A DNA stretch of 64,000 nt, taken from CAVURW01 sp963743595 (GTDB lineage Bacteria; Verrucomicrobiota; Verrucomicrobiia; Methylacidiphilales; UBA1321). The stretch covers positions 12,332-76,331 of the forward strand of contig CAVURW010000057.1 of the NCBI GenBank assembly GCA_963743595.1, read 5' to 3'. A program made the position numbers and the translations under genes. Positions 61,363 through 64,000 of this stretch are shown here, one piece after another. Position 1 is the stretch's first letter. Every line of letters starts with the position of its first letter. Under the pieces are notes generated by a model. The model made no database searches and was not told the origin of the DNA. It saw only the letters and a list, made by a program, of their open reading frames with translations.

Positions 61363-61824
61363 TCACTTAACTGTTGTCTGAGCCGAGGCCAAACCATACC
61401 AGACTTTAAAATGGCGTGCTTCCGGCGTGAACGGAACGTCGTACAGCGCAATTACAGTATCTCCAGGTTTAATGGTTCGCACACTACCGTTCACCTCGAT
61501 CCAATGGCCATCATCGAGATCCATGGTTAGAGAATAAGCTCCTTCTGATTCAACTGTTTCAAATCGTTCAACATTTCGAGTAAAATCTGCATCTGGATTT
61601 TCATATATAATATTCGCTACGCCGCGCCTGATTATTATTATCCTGAAGCGTCCATATCCCCACGAATTGCTATCTTTTCATATATTAACATCACTGCTTG
61701 ATTTATTAACAATATGGAGAACAATTTTAGACTTCTCCGCGCTAATTAAATGCAATTCAATTGATGAATCTGCAAAGCATGCACTGATACTAAACATGAG
61801 AAATGAGCAGATAATTAAAATCAT
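61363..61824 (-). pseudogene. Small secreted protein gene interrupted by an in-frame TGA
   Basis: A single frame of 154 codons begins at ATG 61822-61824 with a signal peptide (MILIICSFLMFSISACFADS) and ends at TGA 61363-61365. It is broken only by TGA at 61678-61680. The sequence on both sides reads as one protein: SSSDVNI, stop, KDSNSWGYGRFRIIIIR, then TMDLDDGHWIEVNGSVRTIK and TPEARHFKVWYGLASAQTTV. A Trp codon fits the broken place. It lies in the Rhs region and may be a lipoprotein or immunity-type product. It is a pseudogene unless the TGA is read. Confidence 0.6.
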
Positions 61825-61959
61825 GTCTGTTAATAATTGAAGCTTGGTTGATATGTGCCTGCAGTATTTGTATATATCCGTGTGGGTTGATTACTCTTTT
61901 CCATATTACAGATATCAACAACGTAGAGTCGAAACGTCCAAATTGCTGTTTTAGGTCCG

Positions 61960-62068
61960 TTTGGCGAGTCAAAGGCATCATACTTATTATCATCCCGCTC
62001 AACCCCTCAAAACTCTTGCATATCGCACCCCTCCACCGCCACGTAAATCTTCCGCTAAAACTCAGCAT
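61960..62068 (-). pseudogene. 5' fragment of an IS66 tnpB-like gene
   Basis: It starts ATG at 62066-62068, overlapping the tnpA-like stop (ATGCTGA). One frame gives MLSFSG, the next gives IYVAVEGCDM, and the first frame again gives CKSFEGLSGMI. The pattern matches IS66 TnpB (VAVEPCDMRKSFNGLS). The frameshifts and early end show that it is a remnant; tnpC is absent. Confidence 0.6.
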
Positions 62069-62433
62069 GGCTCTCCCAAATGCCTCAACAGTTTGGCCGC
62101 CCATAAAAAATGCCTCTCCTCACCGAGTTCGAGTCGGATTCCGCTAGGACCTTCCACACACATCATCCCACCGCTCTGGATCCCAGCGGCTTTCACAGGC
62201 CCCTTGGCAGGTTTCTCCAACACCGCCTCCACCCACTGCACCGGCCCGCCCTCTCCAGCTCCTTTTGCTCTTTGCTGACGTCGTGCTTGCAACCATGACG
62301 CAAACGTCGGGTACTTAATCCCCGCCCACGGCGCAAAAGCAGCCCCGCTCATTCCACTCCCGTCATATTCAGCCAGTAACGCCTCTCGACGCTCCTTCGG
62401 TATACGTAGTCGCCCCAGAACATCCTTCTTCAA
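62062..62433 (-). CDS. IS66-type accessory protein (TnpA-like)
   Basis: A 123-residue protein: RREALLAEYDGSGMSGAAFA, GIKYPTFASWLQARRQQRA (helix-turn-helix) and ending LWAAKLLRHLGEPC, the pattern of the first small IS66 gene. It is intact, but the partner genes are truncated (tnpB) or missing (tnpC), so the element cannot move by itself. Confidence 0.75.
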   Translation of the reverse strand: MKKDVLGRLRIPKERREALLAEYDGSGMSGAAFAPWAGIKYPTFASWLQARRQQRAKGAGEGGPVQWVEAVLEKPAKGPVKAAGIQSGGMMCVEGPSGIRLELGEERHFLWAAKLLRHLGEPC

Positions 62434-62786
62434 TATCCCCCATCCTTCATTGCCGTTGTCATAGAACCCATCCTAGACCTCAGCTACTGACCTCCATAGT
62501 GGTGCTATGCGTGACGCTTACGTTATTTCGTTATGGTCGGTTGTCTTATGATTGCTGGTTTCTGGATACTGATGTTTGATGTTCGCTAAGCTGCTAAGTT
62601 AATTGGAATGGTTATATTTGGTGGGTTGCTGGCGGGGTGGTTAGCGGCATGTTCAAGCGGATCGGAATTAAACAGAAGGCAATCCAAGGATGCCTCCTGC
62701 TCATTTAGAAGTGCCCTACGTCCTATTGCGGGTCGCGGTCATTAAAATGGTTATCGTTTTCGCGACGACCTGCTGAGATGTCCAGT
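62434..62786. other. Intergenic region, no gene seen
   Basis: No frame with plausible protein features, no tRNA and no strong repeat is visible. It may contain the outer end of the IS66 remnant and the 3' flank of the Rhs-associated gene. Confidence 0.5.
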
Positions 62787-63215
62787 TCATTTCAACTGCT
62801 TGTTGGATCTGTCAATCCTAACATCGCTGAATTCATTCCCACGAGCGGGCGCAACCAAAGTGTAGCCATCCGCAATAATTTTTATCGTCGTGCCGTTAAT
62901 ATCGAAAACGACCGGCTTATTATATGAGTCAACTAGTTCGCCCAAAGAATTCTGTTTAAAGCCCGCGCAATTAATAATGTATAACTTATGGAGCTTGTTG
63001 TTCTTGTCACAAAGAAGCTTGACGAGGAATGCGTTATTGTCTGACGGGGTATCATGCGTGTCGCTAATATATTCTCTAATTCCTAAATAAACCACATGGA
63101 GCTGTAATGAAATTGTAGAATAATGATCGTCACTTCCAATCGTTACTTGACCGGGATCATTTCCCACTACAGGTAGACATGTGATTAGCAACAATAGCGT
63201 AAAAATATATCGCAT
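62787..63215 (-). CDS. Secreted protein coupled to the Rhs tip, possible immunity or pilin-like protein
   Basis: The 142-residue protein has a signal peptide (MRYIFTLLLLITCLPVVG). Its start overlaps the stop of the Rhs-tip frame (TGATG), so it is translationally coupled. The C-terminal NSLGELVDSYNKPVVFDI is similar to that of the small protein at 7942-8298 and to the DxWGxP block seen in some pseudopilin-like proteins. Immunity genes commonly follow Rhs toxins, but a signal peptide and the related host gene speak for a general secreted family. Confidence 0.6.
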   Translation of the reverse strand: MRYIFTLLLLITCLPVVGNDPGQVTIGSDDHYSTISLQLHVVYLGIREYISDTHDTPSDNNAFLVKLLCDKNNKLHKLYIINCAGFKQNSLGELVDSYNKPVVFDINGTTIKIIADGYTLVAPARGNEFSDVRIDRSNKQLK

Positions 63216-63574
63216 CAGAAAAAGACGGGTGTATGGTAGTTTGGAGGGCTATAATCATGATGACCGTGTTTAAAATGGTTATGCCAGTTGAAACAACCGA
63301 ATACACCGATTACACCGTTAGCATCCAAACAGATAGCGCATGTTCGAAATTCCTGATCGAAATCCATCGTCATTTTAACTGGTTTACCATTAATAGTTGG
63401 AATCCCCGGCGTATCACTCATCGATTGTCCATCGGTAAGCGAAGTTTGGTAGGCGTAGAATGGCCAAGGGACAAAGAATGGTGGAGGTGGAGGCATCCAA
63501 AAAGGAGTGGTTCGATCGAGATGCCATGGGCCGGAACCGTATCTGTAAAACTGAATCAACAAAATGTTTTGCAT
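63215..63574 (-). pseudogene. Frameshifted C-terminal tip of the Rhs protein
   Basis: This 119-codon frame begins inside the end of the Rhs frame (overlap of 20 bases, -1 frame). The Rhs frame ends CECKTFC and stops; this frame carries on with IQFYRYGSGPWHLDRTTPFW, a Pro/Phe stretch, SDTPGIPTINGKPVKMTMDF and CLDANGVIGVFGCFNW. Cys pairs and the DTPG block continue the style of the tip, and adding one base in the TTGATTC at the junction would join both frames through a Trp codon. So it is probably the broken end of one protein, although a separate protein cannot be excluded. Confidence 0.55.
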
Positions 63575-64000
63575 TCACAGGATGATCTTGGATGAAAAGT
63601 CATAAAAACGTGGACTGCGGTGGGATAATCGAGATCCTGTTCTGCACCAAAACTAAATGTTCCATTACTAAATGGCATATTAAACGATTTGTAGGCAAGA
63701 CCCGATGAATCGATATTGCTTAGCGTGTTATTCGAACAGCAAGCATAAATATTGTTGCCTCCATTTTCGCCTATTGGATCCCAATACAACCCACTGGGCG
63801 AATGGTTGTAATATCCTGCATATTGGAATGTGGGCAACGTCGTTCCAGATACTACGGTCGTCCTTCCATAGACATCATACGATAAACGAGAGGTAATCGC
63901 TCCCGTAGTGCTTATAAACTCTCTCGTAGAACCCAAGTGATCACCTGTGTAGAAATACGCCGTTCCAGACTGTTGTTCGCCTTGACCGTAGAATCGTTTT
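63556..64000 (-). CDS. Rhs repeat-associated core domain protein, C-terminal part (5' end outside window)
   Basis: The frame is open to the right edge. It reads FYGQGEQQSGTAYFYTGDHL, GSTREFISTTGAITSRLSYD, VYGRTTVVSG, FQYAGYYNHSPSGLYWDP and GGNNIYACCSNN, the Rhs-associated core with its YD-type repeat and the conserved Y-x-R-Y/YDP-like end. After NIDSSGLAYKSFNM a variable tip starts and stops at CECKTFC. Rhs proteins form large shells around a C-terminal toxin or other effector. Most of the gene lies beyond the window. Confidence 0.85.
   Translation of the reverse strand, partial: KRFYGQGEQQSGTAYFYTGDHLGSTREFISTTGAITSRLSYDVYGRTTVVSGTTLPTFQYAGYYNHSPSGLYWDPIGENGGNNIYACCSNNTLSNIDSSGLAYKSFNMPFSNGTFSFGAEQDLDYPTAVHVFMTFHPRSSCECKTFC

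Noticed and set aside
61050..61370. 106-codon plus frame
   Set aside because: It covers a strong hairpin and TTGTCCC repeats and has a composition unlike a protein; no ribosome site.
63233..63595. 120-codon plus frame
   Set aside because: Antisense to the Rhs tip frame, whose reading is supported by its overlap with the Rhs core.

Overview
The window looks like a chromosome segment of a Verrucomicrobiota bacterium. This is inference from gene content: an S10/spc/alpha ribosomal operon without rpmD and without tuf, large-type IspG and IspH, PATAN-FHA and DUF2330 proteins, short repeat families with GGGCTAAGT cores, and Rhs/IS66 debris. No rRNA gene or phylogenetic calculation was available to fix the lineage.

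Positions 1-15,500 hold housekeeping and envelope genes mixed with decaying ones: the 5' part of a secreted NSG-repeat adhesin, a frameshifted formylglycine-generating-enzyme relic, a secreted glycosidase, a DUF2306 membrane gene broken by an amber codon next to a metallophosphoesterase relic, ispG with a sugar-nucleotide epimerase, recG, a periplasmic methionine sulfoxide repair pair (TlpA-MsrB fusion and MsrA), and a DUF2330 protein. Positions 15,700-35,650 are one long minus-strand translation operon, rpsL-rpsG-fusA-S10-spc-alpha, ending at rplQ with an intrinsic terminator. An uncharacterised membrane-anchored coiled-coil gene sits between rpsS and rplV. Positions 35,884-42,700 carry signalling genes: a hybrid histidine kinase, a TonB-C-like secreted protein, a response regulator with a degenerate GGDEF domain, and a PATAN-FHA protein. 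A tRNA-Leu follows.

The main find is a 13.4-kb MuA/MuB-type transposable element at 42,899-56,343. It has 5'-TG...CA-3' termini, inverted end repeats, a CTAG repeat on each flank, and repeated candidate transposase-binding sites at the left end. It encodes a repressor, a divergent Ner-like regulator, a candidate coat protein, a tape-measure-like coiled-coil protein, several small proteins, and an MuA-like DDE transposase followed by an MuB-like ATPase. I see no terminase, portal, protease, tail or lysis gene, and the transposition genes lie at the far right end, unlike Mu. It sits between tRNA-Leu and ispH, 4-5 bases beyond the ispH stop codon.

To the right are ispH, tRNA-Lys, ilvN and an acidic hypothetical gene. 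The last 4.6 kb is accessory debris: a truncated integrase running into three large hairpins, an HTH protein, a secreted protein gene with an in-frame TGA, an IS66 remnant, and an Rhs gene whose C-terminal tip is split by a frameshift and followed by a coupled secreted protein gene.
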